From contig ML986717.1 in NCBI GenBank assembly GCA_010094045.1, forward strand, positions 5,851 to 69,850: 64,000 nucleotides of DNA, read 5' to 3'. Below are positions 33,199 through 45,873 of the stretch, one piece after another. Source of the DNA: Lojkania enalia. Taxonomy: Eukaryota > Ascomycota > Dothideomycetes > Pleosporales. A program made the translations under genes and the position numbers. The notes beneath the pieces were generated by a model. It had not been told where the DNA came from and did not search any database. It saw nothing but the letters and a program-made list of their open reading frames with translations. Position 1 is the stretch's first letter. Each line of letters opens with the position of its first letter.

Positions 33199-36100
33199 TA
33201 GGTTTACTGCCCTAAATGCGAATGATAATCTATTAGAAACGGCTTATTTTTAGTGCATGTTTCCTGAAGAGTCGACCTTAAAAGGAGGAACCCTGCAGTG
33301 GTGTCGCACTTTGAGAGCCAGCGAGAAAGCCATGAGTGCTTCCCTATAACAAAGGTACCCAACAAAAGGATCATAATTTGAAACTTAGTTCAGTAAGGCT
33401 GTATTTGGCGTAGAGCCGCTGCTGGGTTAATGGGCATTTCTTAGCTGCTATATTTCTACATTTAAAGCAGGTCATTGACGCTCCAACTAGGTTCCCACGA
33501 TCAGTGCGTTCGAGACGGAGATTTCGACCATTCAGCGATCATTTAGGCGCAGATCACCGAGGGCATGTCTCGGCCTCTCATTATCCGGGTGCCGAAAGGA
33601 AACACAAGGCGATGGCCTATTGGAGGGCTGAGGAGATGTCGGAGCCTTGGCAAATCTGACATCGCATCCTTCGTGAAAATCCTTTGCCCTGTAGTTTCTA
33701 CTCGAAGCTGTTAGCAGCTAATTGTAAAGAGTTTCTTCAAGTCAAAGTTCGATAAAATAGTCTCTGGCCTTGATATCCTGAGATGCACGCCGTAGTGGGC
33801 TTTTTCAAAGACAAAGAATCAATTAATATGCGGGAGTATCGCCCGATAGTTACGGATCTTCTGTGCGTGGAACTAGGATGTTGCATGAATTATCCATAAG
33901 GCACTATTATACAAGTGGTTCAGCTAGTAAGTAGGATCGCCGCACGGTCTGTCCTCCGATCCCGTATTGACGCTATATAATCCTCCACGGCATCCCCGGG
34001 TTGCCTTCCTCAATACACAGCGGGGTCGTTCTTGAGTCATTCGCAAAAGAGGAAGTTCCAAATTATTGGATATGTTAATGACATCGAAGGCCACATGGAA
34101 ATCCGCACGAAGGAAATAATGATGTTTACAAAAAGGGTTAATATGACGAATGATTTCCTATTTTTCCGCAAGGTAAGTGTGACAGCCGTATCAATATAGC
34201 AGCAATAGTCACCCTAGACAAAAACAGAACAGCTCATTAACACTTCCAAAATTCATTAATTGTATCCCTGCAGATAATCAGCATCGGGTTGCCTTATGGC
34301 AGCTCGTACGCATTCATGTCCAGACTAAGTTATTCAGCGAGGCTCTAAATCTGTACTAGGAACTTATGCGGGATTATCGTACACAATTATCGGCGAAACC
34401 ATGTATTGCTACGCATTCACGGGTACCGTAACTTCTAATTCAAGTCATGGACAGCGCTCGTCAAAGTCTTATCTTATTCAGCGCGAAGATTATGACAGGC
34501 TGGTTATATCTTGTTGCCTCACTACTACGCAAAAAAGTGTCAGTCGCATCCAGAATCCTTACTCCTGAGCCAGTAGTAAGATATGTAAGTCAAGCTCCCG
34601 CGAATCTGAACGCACACATGTAAGAGCAAATATCTACGTCACGTAGTTAGAAGAGGCAAGAACAAAGTGAACTAGTGCACAGAAAGGGCGATTTGTGCCT
34701 GGCGCATTAATAATCGCGAAGTCTCCGCTTAGGACGAGTAAGGTAGTGTGGATTATTCCTAATCGATTGATTTCTTCAGAGAACTCGAATAGTTTCTCAT
34801 TGCAATAATGAATATTTTACACCATGCTTGCTAGCGGTTAATATTCTTCAACAATAATAACCTTCCGGTAAGTTATTTCAGGTTAGTCGGCCCAGAAGAA
34901 ACTTTTGCTTTGTATCCAGTCTGAAATTTATTGACCAAAAATTCAATACTTCAAGTTTCGACCACAATAATATATTGCTAGTAGAAGGTATGCGTTAATA
35001 TCAGAACGCTATAAGGCAGCTGACAACATCAGGATATTGAAACCCAGTTCTATTTATTAAGATAATTGTAGCTATTAGAAACAAGTTCTGCATGAGGTTT
35101 AAATACCTGGATACCAATGCGAATCCAGCTAATTAATTAGAAGGAGAATACCGTCTCATTGGTATTTCGACATAGTATTGGTTCTTTAATTATCACGACT
35201 CTAGGCGACGATTAACAGACCCCGCTGTCTTGCGAAAATTTGTATATGCGACTAATTTGCTGATAAAGAAGATTCTACAGTTTTCCAAAAAGATGCCCCA
35301 GAAGGGAATGTGGTGAGTCCCTAAACGAAGCTGGCCAATGTGCCGAGCATACATATAATAGTCGAGCTGACAGATCAGTTCCTATTGGGCCAACTCTTCA
35401 TGTTCTGTGTACTTGAAGAAGGAAAACTGTACAGTTCATTTGAAAACTGCTATTAGTAGTGGAGACTGCGGCGTGCAGAACGGCGATTGGGGAGTGAGTC
35501 TGCACTGTTTCGCGTGTTAATCCATACTATGGGAGCTAATATATTGCGTTGCTACTGATGCCGGATTACTTATTTCACTACAGAGACTCCTTTAATTGAT
35601 TGCAGTGGCCTAGAGGAATCATTTTGGAAAGTGGATTGATAAAACGTGCACTGCCATTGCAGTGCATTAAAATTGCTTTCGGAAAATAAAACAAAGAAGC
35701 ACACGAATTATGCCAATGGAAGATTGTATATAGCTAGATGGAAGACTATGTTTTACTCAGGTTGCCTCGCAATGCAATAAGCACAATAAACTTTCGTCCC
35801 CGCTACAACAAAGCCTATAGGTCCTCTTGAGGCTGGCTAATCCTAAAACGGGAATTAGCTGGAAAGACTGAAATCCACGTTTGCGTTGTGACACTCAAAA
35901 TCCTGAAGGAATGGAGATCAAAATTACTTAATAAAGAAGGCGTTGAATGCTGCGCTAGTAGACACTAGTATGGCTAGGGCATATGCTAAGCAAGCAGACC
36001 AGCATTCAGAGGCGCTCGGACGTTCGACGTTAGTCTAGGTCCGCTACGAAGAGCGAGGAGTAGTGCCAAGTGGAGCAAGTGGAATGAAGGATGCGGTTTC

Positions 36101-36325
36101 ATGATACAATCTTCCTACCCACGGCTTATATGAGTGACCGTGAGAATCGAAGTCACGTGAATAAAATGTCCAGTGCCACCACACAGTAGGTACTAGGTAG
36201 CCATAGAGAGATCTACGAAATGAAGGGCCTTATGAAACGCCAGACGTATTATCTTTTGTCTGCTCACTCTTGGCCGATGGTAGCACATGCTCTGTGGAAT
36301 CTATTTTGTGGTTGCATGAATATTT
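33199..36325. other. Gene desert (about 3.1 kb)
   Basis: AT-rich stretch with stops in all frames and no frame of note on either strand between the rhodopsin-domain gene and the MFS gene. A short frame near 36220-36492 on the plus strand is antisense to the MFS 3' end. No repeat partner found in this window. Confidence 0.5.
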
Positions 36326-38213
36326 CTATACCTTTTCGGATCTATCTATGGTATCATTATTTTCCCGGTCTAGTCGTTCTTTCCTCCATTGCTCCCCCCA
36401 ATACCACTGAGCTACTGGTAGAGGAACCAGAACCATTACCACCAGCCCCAGAGCTACAAATGTCGGTCCCGCTGCAATACCATCGATCATAGGTTGCACC
36501 ACAGCTACACCAATCGCGCTAAACATACATCGGATCAATTGACATGCCGCTGCGGAAGACGCGCTATCTGTGGGATATAGGTCTGAAATGAGTGTTTGGT
36601 GAATACCAAACGCAGCATTTGCCATCGCAGCGATGAGGAACTGCAGTATCAACGGGAGGATGATCCAACAGTCCATGTTGTACCATTCAGGGACGGATAG
36701 AGTGAAGCCATAGAAGCACAAGGCTATGAGAAACAACGAAAGGACAAAGGGCAAGCGAGCAAGACGGGTGTGCTCAATGGGGAAATCGACCGGAAAAGGG
36801 TTTCTCGGAACAAGAGTCGATGGGGGGATAGAGTGGCTTGCTTTGTACCTAGATGAGGCAGCGAGAAAATCTCGATTAAGTAGACTTCCTATGAGCATAG
36901 AGCCTGCAATTGATCCGAGGCCTAAGATATCGTTAGCCCGACTTCCATATTAGCGCACTCCATTCATAGAGTAACTTACCGCTTGGTATGAACGCGAGAC
37001 CAATGAGCAACTCGTTCAAGTAGAAGACACGTTTGAATAATTCAACTGTGCTAACTGTGACCATACTCCACACCGCGAAGATTGCGCTACCAAAGACTAG
37101 ACCGAGTACCACTTCTTTTTCTTGAAGCATGAGCAACGGCTGCAAAAATTGTCTAGCAGACACTCTTGGCCGCGGGTCCACATTTTTGCTTTCATCGATG
37201 CCTTCTGGTGGTACAAAAACTTTGAGCTTATAAGCCAAGGGTCGGTGGATCCCGTTGAGACGGACGCTTCCGTTCCCTGCAATGCTGCGTAGGGTTTCGG
37301 GAAGGAATGTGACCAACACCAGGAAGGTGGCGAGTGAAATGCCGAGGAGAAAAATAAAGATGGATCGAAAGTCTAGGAAGTTCGAAAACAGGCCTCCGAT
37401 GATAGGCGCTAAAACGACGGCAAGGTTACGGATTCCTTGATAGAAGCTGTAGAACGTATCGCGCTCGGAAGGAGTGGAAATGTCTTGAATGACGGCACTA
37501 CCAATGGACACTGTAGATGCGATACCCGCCGCTTGGATACCACGAAAAATGAGCAATACCGGGAAATTAGGTGAGAAGCTGAGTGTAATGTTGGCTGCGA
37601 TTAGGATTATCATCGAGTATATGTAAATTGGTCTTCTGCCGAAAGAATCCGAAAGAGGTCCCCAAAAGAGTGCTGCGGCTCCTTGGACTACAAGATAAGA
37701 TGCTATTGTTGTTCCAATGGTCCCAAGACTAATATTTAAATCCTCCGAGACCTTTGCCAATGCAGGAAGGTAAATGTTGGGCGATATTGCTGGAAACAGC
37801 CCATAGATCCCAACAATGACAGTAATAACCCATTTTCTCCGATGAGAGAAGACATGATAGGGTTCTTCTTCGGGGACGACCGCTAGTGGTGCATGCGATG
37901 AGGCGATAGCCTTCTTAGCTATGTGTTTTGCTCGGTACCAGTCCTCGAATGGCTGGCCATTGGAGTAGGTAGTCAATGGTCTCTTCGAACAGTCCGCCCT
38001 AGTTATTTGAGCCGAGGAAGTGGGAATCCTGTTGTCGCGGTATTGTTCGGGATCGAATTGGTGCCTGATGTTGAAGAAACGGATATTGGACCTCATGGCA
38101 TACACTCCCAGGCCGATTTCTCGCCATCCCTCGAGCGTTGTGAAACGCCGTGAGAGACGGCGAGAGGCAACCGACCAAGAACTACTCCGAATAGACTCCT
38201 CATACAATGACAT
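36326..38213 (-). CDS. MFS transporter, DHA1-type drug:H+ antiporter
   Basis: Exons 38213-36980 and 36921-36326; the 58-nt intron (GTAAGT...GGCTAACG...TTAG) joins IPSG to LGSIAG and gives 609 residues. About 125 cytoplasmic residues precede twelve predicted membrane segments. The first helix begins at KWVITVIVGIYGLFPAISPNIYLPAL. The MFS loop motif appears as GPLSDSFGRRPIY, and an antiporter-type motif lies in the fifth helix region (GIRNLAVVLAPIIGGLFS). A charged central loop follows FLPETLRSIAGNGS. This is the layout of DHA1 proton antiporters that export drugs, polyamines or fungal metabolites. The substrate is unknown, and no biosynthetic cluster surrounds it. Confidence 0.85.
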
Positions 38214-38999
38214 GCTGCTTGTGGGTGGATTGAAGGAGAAATCGCTACACTATAAGGAAACCTGAGGTACTTAGACATGATGAAAAGAGGGACAAAAGAA
38301 TCTCAAATCATGATGCAAGGATATTCCACTAAGCGAAGAGACAAAACAACATAGGAGGGAGATCTCAAAGGCTGTGCAATGGAGCCGTGGGAAAGCTGCT
38401 GCGATAAATGGTGTTTGCGGAGAAGCAAGATGAGATGCGAAACGCTGCACGTTTCCGACCTTCCGCCGGCATGAGCGCACCCGTTGTTGAGGTCGCACTA
38501 GCTGGTAGAAGTTAAAACGGTTGCTTAAATGTTGCCGAGGTATACAATAGTAGACAGCTACTATTGTACGAAGTTTTATTGACTTGTTTGACGGTTCGCT
38601 TCGAGCTTATTATGTTTTCGATCTACACCGCACCCCTCACAAACTCAATTCCGCCCTCTGTTGTTCTGTTGGATTCAACCTGCAATCTGATAGCCCTAAT
38701 GAGATGTATTCATCATGCCATAATTTCTCATTTCTCGTGATTTGGGGACCACAACATGTTATGGTACTGTTATCATCGCCATTAAACGGCATGGACTTGT
38801 AGCGTTTAAAGCGTAAGAACTAAGGGTCTGAATATCTAGACGCTGACGATTGAGACCCGAATTTTAAGGATTTGAACGCATCGCTCAGTGCGCGGCGAAG
38901 GGAATGCGTCTCTTGGAAGCTCATACTGATCCGGGGTGGCTCGGCCATCGTCCGCTGCTAGAAACCGTCAGTTGCGTGACAGGTATTCCCTCGGAGCAA
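38214..38999. other. Intergenic, no gene seen
   Basis: About 790 bases with no supported frame. It includes the promoter side of the MFS gene. Confidence 0.45.
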
Positions 39000-39930
39000 T
39001 TATACATTTTCAGAATTGCTAGCAATCGGTCTTTTTAGTTGCCGATGTCTTAGTAGCATTATTATAAATGCAGCTAATAGTGATATTGCTCCTACTTGGT
39101 GTTAGCTCGTTTGAGGGGTCGTGATTAGGAGATAGCATACCAAGTGTTCCGAGTCCAATCAACAAGCCTTTCGCAGTGGGCGAGATAAGCGGGACTTGAG
39201 TACTTTGAGCAACCTTAGTAGCTTGCACAGTAGCTTCGTTTATGCTCGACGTATATGGTGCTGATAGGGAATCCGATTCGGATCGCACCGATGAGGTACT
39301 CTCTGAACGGTTCTTTGTACTCGTAATTAGGATGGTGGAGACATCGGTGCGATATTGTGGCGATTGATATACGATAGAATGCGTTTGTAGAGACTCAATG
39401 TCTGTTTCCAGTTTTATTTGCTCGCTTTTAGTCGTAGAGCTTGAGAATGATAGAGTCATTGAAATAAATGACGTCGATTTGTCGGGCTGGGGCGGGGGAG
39501 AATTCACAGCCGAAGATAATGAAGTCGGAGCCGACTGCGAGGAAGATGGCACTGAAGGGCTCACAAAAGAGCTCTGTATTACCAGAGAACTTTGAGCTAG
39601 AGGGGTGCTTGATGGCTGCCCTGGTATAGAGGATGAGTCGGGTCTTCCATTTGAAATTGCTGGCAGCGGGGGAAGCACGTTTGGCCATTCTGAAGGATTT
39701 GGTAGTAGAGAAGGCTCAATTAGCTGGCCTGGAGGCGCTGGAAGTAAAGGTAGCACATTTGGCGGTCCTAGGGGCACTTCTACTTCTTCATCCTCGTCCT
39801 CATCTTCTTCGTCTTCAGCTAGTTCCTCGCTAAGTTCATCGTCTTTTTCATCGTTTTTCTCATCTTGAGGCACTCTTCTCAAAAGGTAATTGAAACTCCG
39901 CCCGTTTCTTGCTCGGCGTGGCATGAACAT
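39000..39930 (-). CDS. Ser/Pro-rich single-pass membrane protein, unknown function
   Basis: Exons 39930-39141 and 39094-39000, with a 46-nt intron (GTATGC donor) whose removal completes a hydrophobic segment: AKGLLIGLGTL joins VGAISLLAAFIIMLL. A short basic tail ends NSENV. The product has 294 residues. Order: a basic start, an acidic run of Glu/Asp (about residues 25-50), a Pro/Leu-rich stretch, a long Ser/Thr-rich region, one membrane helix and a 20-residue tail. This resembles mould wall-stress sensor-like or mucin-like surface proteins, but there is no signal peptide and no WSC or other cysteine domain. Either an upstream exon is missing from my model or the orientation is reversed. Without splicing, the frame would end in polar text instead of the helix. 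Confidence 0.55.
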
Positions 39931-41256
39931 ACGGCAGGGTTAGATTAAATGACGAGTTTTTCGACCGGCCGCCGTAGCTCGAAGCATTCTGTGGACAATG
40001 ACGCTTAAACATATCACTCCTCTATCTCCCTTGCTTATAGCTACTAAAATGTTTGAATATGTAGATGAAAACCAAAAATAGGAAGCTCCGGGGATATACG
40101 CCACGCTTCGACCTCTCCAAACGGTCTAGATCAATTATTGTTTGAGGTCGGTTTTGCATCCAAAATTCTAGTAGATGCACCAATCAAGCATTACTAGGCA
40201 ACCGGTTTGGCCCAAACCAGATAGTTTCATAAGGTTAGTGATACATGTTGTGATTTGAATGAGTCGAGTTGAAACCTTATTTGACGGTCCTGAAACACGA
40301 CAACAATTATTAAGAGCCCCAAATATTATGGTGCGAAACAATACACCATGTTCAAACCATTCAAATTTGTTTGATATGATTGCGAACCTTACTATAATTC
40401 GTAGGACAAAAATGCAGCCTCAGCCTATGAGGATACGAGCACGTGAAGGAAACCCTTTGATTACTAGCGAAACATGCAAGTAACAAACCACGTCTGTCGC
40501 TGCGAGATTTAGAGTAAAATTTTATTGCGTCTATTTAATTGAAGATGCCACTGCACTCTATAAAATTACGCGAACAGGACGCGCTTTTGTTAATGGTACA
40601 TCAAGACTCTTACAGCTTAAATAGGAGAACAACGGGCAAGTGCAAATGGTGTATTTAATCATCGATAGTTTTTAATTTGCATTTTGGATTGACAGGTTTA
40701 TAGTCGCGATTGCTGTTGGCAACATCTCAAAATCTCTTGGTAACACGTCACGTGATGAGTTTGACGAAAGCGTCGGTATTCCATTTACCCCCACACTTTC
40801 TGACAAGTTAATCTATGATTTAAAGATCAGCTCCGGCCCCGTAGCCTACCGAAAGCCCACTCCCTCGATATCATAATTATGACGGCCATGACAAATACCA
40901 CATGCGCCGACTGATGGGAACCGGCGAAACCGAAGTGCGCTAGTTGTAGAACCTACGTTTACTGCGAAAGAGGGTGACAGGTACACGATTGGCTAAACAC
41001 AAGTGGGTATGCAAGGAGTTTCGCCTGGAGACAGTTATGGAGCGAGCATCAGGCACAATGCAGAAAGCCTTAGCTCGCCTTCCGTACTCAGACCTACGAA
41101 CTTGAAATTTAGAAGGTCGAATAGAATGGTAATGAAATTATCCTATATTAAGGCGGACTTGGCAGAGAATGGATAAACGAAAGGTTTGTTCTGTTTCCTC
41201 ACGATTTGTTTGAGAATGATGAGGTCAATGCGGGGCACTAAACTATAGCATGCCGA
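39931..41256. other. Intergenic, no confident gene
   Basis: No supported gene. From about 41170, short plus-strand frames with protein-like text (EWINERFVLFPHDLFEND; NEVYGYMHETIRILYKDRN) precede the interrupted frame at 41257-41739. They may belong to the same decayed gene. Confidence 0.35.
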
Positions 41257-41739
41257 ATGAGGTGTATGGATACATGCATGAGACGATTCGGATTCTTTAC
41301 AAGGATAGAAATATCCCAGATAACCTATAATTTGCGAAAGACACTGACTCTACACTCTGAAGGGTACAACGTCAACATCGAGGAGTTGAATATCACAGCC
41401 GGGAACCCGCCCTGCACCACGATCGTGGTATGCATACGGAGCAATTCGGTTAACAGCAACGACGATGGATCCCCCCATGTCGTTCTTCGCGTGGAGCCCT
41501 ACGGCAGTGGTCAGGCTTAGGCTATTGATATTGCAGGCTACCAGTACGGTATTACAAAAGCTTGCTCGGAATGGACTGATTACTGCAAGCAACATATCTG
41601 GAAATTTTTCACTGCTCTGGACTTCTATTTAAACCGTGAGATTATTCACTCATTCATACGTATGGAGGGATACCCAAGGCTCAACCGCGGGGTGGGCTTT
41701 GACACGATCGATTACATGGACAACGCAATTCGAGACTAG
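41257..41739 (+). pseudogene. Interrupted reading frame of unknown family
   Basis: A frame of 161 codons on the plus strand is broken by a single TAG at 41518-41520 and closed by a TAG at 41737-41739. The text after the first stop (AIDIAGYQYGITKACSEW and the Tyr/Phe/Asp-rich run following) is as protein-like as that before it (NITAGNPPCTTIVVCIRSN). Further protein-like text lies just upstream in other frames, which suggests a decayed, frameshifted gene. I do not recognise the family, and chance cannot be excluded. Confidence 0.3.
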
Positions 41740-41843
41740 ACTGAGACAAAGGACTCAGCCTTTAAAATCACTAGAAGATCTATCTCCTCTTGTTCGCTAA
41801 ATGGTCTTGCCGACCGAATGTCACGTCAAAGTTGGGGCGGAAA

Positions 41844-42020
41844 TGTGGTGAGAGGCGAATCTTGTCTCAGGGAGGGAGATGAGGAGCTGAACTGCTTGAT
41901 TGAGGATGGCCAGCAGGCCATACTTATGTATATAAGGAAGGGTGTATCAGCTGATATCCAGCGTGATTTGATATCGTGCGACGGTATCCGATACAACCTG
42001 CAACCGGATAACTTGCTCCC
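41844..42020 (+). repeat. Dispersed repeat, copy A (possible solo-LTR fragment)
   Basis: About 175 bases match the reverse complement of 59546-59714 at roughly 80 percent by eye. Shared blocks are tgtctcaggga, gccatacttat, tgatatcc and cggtatccgatacaac. Both copies begin near a TGTkGTGAGAG string and contain a TATA-like stretch, as an LTR would, but no target-site duplication or matching end was found. Confidence 0.6.
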
Positions 42021-43185
42021 GTACGGTAGTAGGAAATCGTACTCAGTAGACTCGCCAAATCCCTATCACAGGAAATGACCAATTCTTTTGCGATGGGCAT
42101 AAGATGCTGTAGTATCGTTGCTGCTGTAGCAGAAGGTGATGGATCAGAGAGAAAATCAACAGCAACAGATAGGCCCGATAGCTGCCGACCAGGTTGTCCA
42201 TAGCTGGAGTCTTCAAATCATTTTTATAGTGATCAATTTTATCTAACAAGCTAAAGAGGTCAGAGGTTTACGGCATTGACGGGATTTAGTTCAATTCTCT
42301 GATGGCAATTTGAGATATGCTTCAAGAGCTACGATAGTTCGACAGCCTCAGTGTACACGTATCCCTGGCACTGTCAATGACATGTCATTCCCTTTCACCG
42401 TCGACTATATGAATCAATAATTATCCACATTGCATCTTATTTTTTTCGTACACCTGCTGTGAGATTGTGAATTTTTTTTTCAGGCCTCGAATACACTCGC
42501 CGAGCTGTTTTTAGTTGGTCTTAGCGGCCCATCTCTTGCTTTGTACCGCCCCCCACCAATATCATTAACATTCTTAACATATTACTTCAGTGTCTGCGTG
42601 ACGTAAGCCTAGATTCCGTATTTGTTATTCGTTCGTCAGTTCTTAACCCTTGATTTTTCCATAATATTTGTTTTAGGATCAGACTCCTCAATCTTGCGCT
42701 TACAGGACTTCTGATCTGGAGGACTTATTAATGATTGTTTTTCGTCTGCCATCCTGAAAACATAATTCACCGAAGTCGTTGCTGTTCCCATTTCAGATGG
42801 TAGTGGGATAGACAACGGTTAATAAGGCTTCTATGCTAGGCCAATTTGTTGCTTTGATTGCATACTAGAGAATCTAGCATGCCAGGGAGCTTCCATGGCC
42901 TCGGCAGTTTCGGAGAATTGTTCGCGAGCTTTAGGGCGTAGGCCATAGGTGCCATTTTTAGAGGATAGGATGAGCAATATTGTCTTATTGTAGGCTCAGA
43001 TCACGTGCTGAATCAGGCCATGCAGCCCTTGACAAAGTAGTCTCATGCACTATATATTTCTCTACTGTATCTTAGACCGAGAGGTCAGCAGATACACACT
43101 CCAGACACATGCATAATACCTTACAGTTCCTATACACACTTCATTACGCTTATCTTCTTTGGACCGAGGATGATCTAGATGAAGT
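42021..43185. other. Intergenic, no gene seen
   Basis: About 1.2 kb of spacer after the dispersed repeat. It contains a T9 tract near 42471. No supported frame. Confidence 0.45.
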
Positions 43186-43874
43186 TTAACATTGACAAAG
43201 GAATGCAACCTCCCTAGAAAAGTATACTTGTCGGGCTCTTTGCCTTCTGTTGAGCGTTACCTGTAGCTGTGATTGATTCGTCGTTTCATTCACGACCACC
43301 CGTTGAACTAGGAAGTTGGTCTTGTCCTCATCAGAATGAGAATGTTGAATGGGCAAGAGCAACGGACCACTATTTTCGGCGGCCATAACTAATTTGACTG
43401 TGTGAATAGGTTTATGATCTTTCCCGAGCCTTTTCCCTCCATAGTATTTCTCATGTGCCTTCTCCGTATAGAATGTGGTTGGACATGGCCTTGTTGTACA
43501 TATTTTGGTGGCCAGAATTTCTTCCCATCTTTCTTGAAGTCCCACCCTAAGGCCCTATCCACAGCTGCAGCCGAGGGAGATTTATTTGCACTACAACCTA
43601 CGCTTCTAGAAAAAAAAGGATACTGCTTGGAATTGTATACGCAGACGTACCTTTCTTCACTTGGTTCACATTTTGCCTACCCATTACTTGCATGTACCTT
43701 TCCGCTTCTCTCAGGCCCGTTTATTTGCACCCTCTTTGTCTTCGCAGCCTCCGATTCCAGGATGGTGGCGTCGAATGGCAACAGGATGAAGGAGAAGTTG
43801 GTATGAGTTGTAATGGGAAATGGACTGTGTGGCGGGTGTTTCATGTAGGTGGTAGGTGGCAACGCGCCTTCCAT
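43186..43874 (-). CDS. Possible gene, model unresolved
   Basis: On the minus strand an ATG at 43874 opens a 60-codon frame. A GTACGT donor lies near 43640, and two candidate acceptors follow: a strong ttttttctag near 43610 and a weaker one near 43553. Either leads into a protein-like frame ending at 43378 or 43186. The first frame meets a TAG before the donor, so the simplest join contains an in-frame stop. The products match nothing I know. It may be a decayed gene or a mis-modelled small gene. The opposite strand is also open over part of this stretch. Confidence 0.22.
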
Positions 43875-44396
43875 ACATGAGTACCCTACCTTAAATGAGG
43901 TGCTTAGTAGGAGCGTGCTCGCAGGTGACTATGGATTTGTGCATCCATCCATAGATAGACCGGCAACCGGACAAGTGACGTTCACCGTAGCCTAGAGAAG
44001 CGTTTATAATCTCTATCGCCTCTTAACCGGGAATATCCGACGACCCTGACAAAAAGATTCGTACACCTTGTGCCATTGCTAATAAAGTGTTCACGACATG
44101 ATCGACATTCTGATATCTCCCATGCCATTTACTCTACCGCATCTACGACTACCTGTAAATACCTCCAACTCAAAACCTCTAGCTCTTCCTCTCAACTATA
44201 TATGGCACGTTCCACAACTTCCTCACAGGCAGCGTAGCCGGCCGTCCATTCTCGCATCTTTTCCCTCCGCTCTCATTTGCCTCATTGCCAAATCTCGCCA
44301 GAATTGTAAAAGACTGGCCTCCTTGCAGGGATTCTATGAAGAAGATCTCTCCTTCCGCATAAGACTCTCTAAACTGAGACGACAAGGGCTTGTTAG
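43875..44396. other. Intergenic, no gene seen
   Basis: About 520 bases between the unresolved model and the four-exon unknown gene. Short frames on both strands lack coding character. Confidence 0.4.
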
Positions 44397-45514
44397 TTAA
44401 ATGCTCGTCGGCATAGGGTGGACCGAGTCAGATGTGGCGAGATATTCGTTAGTCTTGTTCCCGAGGAGGGTGCCCTTGAAAGTAGACGGTGTGCTGCGCA
44501 GTGAAGTGACACGGCTCTCGGTGGGTGCGGAGGCAGGTCGGGATACAGAATGGGTCCTGGATAATTCGTCATATTTTTCTCTGAACGTATCCTTGGGTAT
44601 AGTTTCGCCTGTGAAGGATTGACGACTTCGGATAGACCTAGGCCTACTATTTTCGCTCCTTAGAGCTGGATGTGGAAGCGATGGCGACACTTTCTCCATG
44701 CGTAGCAGGGTAGAGAGTAGACTATTCTCTTTGGTATTGAGATCATTCAGTTGTTGAATAAGCTTCGACCTCTCCATCGTGATATACTCCAGATCCCGTA
44801 GCACTCCAATCTTTGTCGCGGGTGTTCCCCTATTCAATCTTCCCAAATTGTCATGAGCACCGCATTCATTAACACATGATGTAGGATGGGATTTGCCTAT
44901 CGTAGAATCGGACTATGATTGTGTATGGGTGTGAGTAAGTATACGAGCGGAGGAGTCTGACAATGCCTTAGATATCAATCTCTTGTGTTTCTCTCCGCAT
45001 TTACGCATCCGGGACAGGGTCGTATAGGTGATATTTCGTTAGGTTAGTATAATTGAAGTCCAATTTCTAGAAAATCGTACTCATTCCCAAGTGCATAGAT
45101 TTGCTCGGAGTTGGATCTCTGCGAACTCCACGAGTTGCTTCGGGAAGAGCGCGAACTGTGTTTGGACAGAATGGAAGGAGATCGAATATTATTGTGGCTT
45201 TCGATTCTTTGTCGTAGGTTTCGTCTGCATCATTGTCATTCATATTCTGCATACGTATTAGCATTTTCGTTTACCGATTAGAGGAGTAGACATACCGTAG
45301 CTAGTATTTTCATTTCGATCAGATACTCTAATAGACCAGCGTCTTCCAAGACACAATCATTTACAGTCTGTGTCGAAGGCCTCGGTAACATGGTCGATTG
45401 CAAAAATATGCTGCTCGAAGGTAGCGTGTTCAAAGTCCAGCGATGAACCGTTTGCTTGGTGTGGATTAGAAGAAGACTATGAAGAGGTGGAGCAGGCAGT
45501 TCGCTAGGCCGCAT
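44397..45514 (-). CDS. Unknown four-exon protein with a 48-nt exon
   Basis: Model: 45514-45296, 45246-45081, 44992-44945 and 44896-44397, giving 310 residues. Introns are 49, 88 and 48 nt; the second has a TACTAAC branch site whose first downstream AG is the acceptor used. All phases agree, which is the main support. The N-terminal half includes PSTQTVNDCVLEDAGLLEYL and a polar stretch. The 48-nt exon adds a basic KKHKRLISKALSDSS segment, leading to LRDLEYITMERSKLIQQLND and a likely coiled coil. The C-terminal third is Ser/Arg-rich and disordered-looking (RPRSIRSRQSF; RVTSLRSTPSTFKG). I do not recognise the family. The long internal exon structure argues for a real gene, but the first two exons are less certain than the last. 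Confidence 0.5.
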
Positions 45515-45873
45515 GGGATATAGCAATAAATTACGTCTCTTGTAGCCCGCCTAACGTGAAATGGCAAGGGTGGTACCAGAATAAACAATACCTAGGTCGT
45601 GCCTACCGTGGTGCTGACCATCACCAAAGCTGCAGACTACTAATAGTTGTTTTATCGTTTTCTCCGACGTCACATGTGACGTAGACTACAGCATTCTTCC
45701 ACCAGTGGAACAAGTTGTGTCTATAACACCGAACTAGTAGAGATTTAGAAAGCATATCTTGTGAACCCCTTTGCGTTTGAAATATATTCCAGTAACATAG
45801 GCGATTTGTTCAGCGTCTAATCCTACAATTCCCCCGCTTTTGTATTTTCTATTGAAAGAGCCGAACATGAAGC

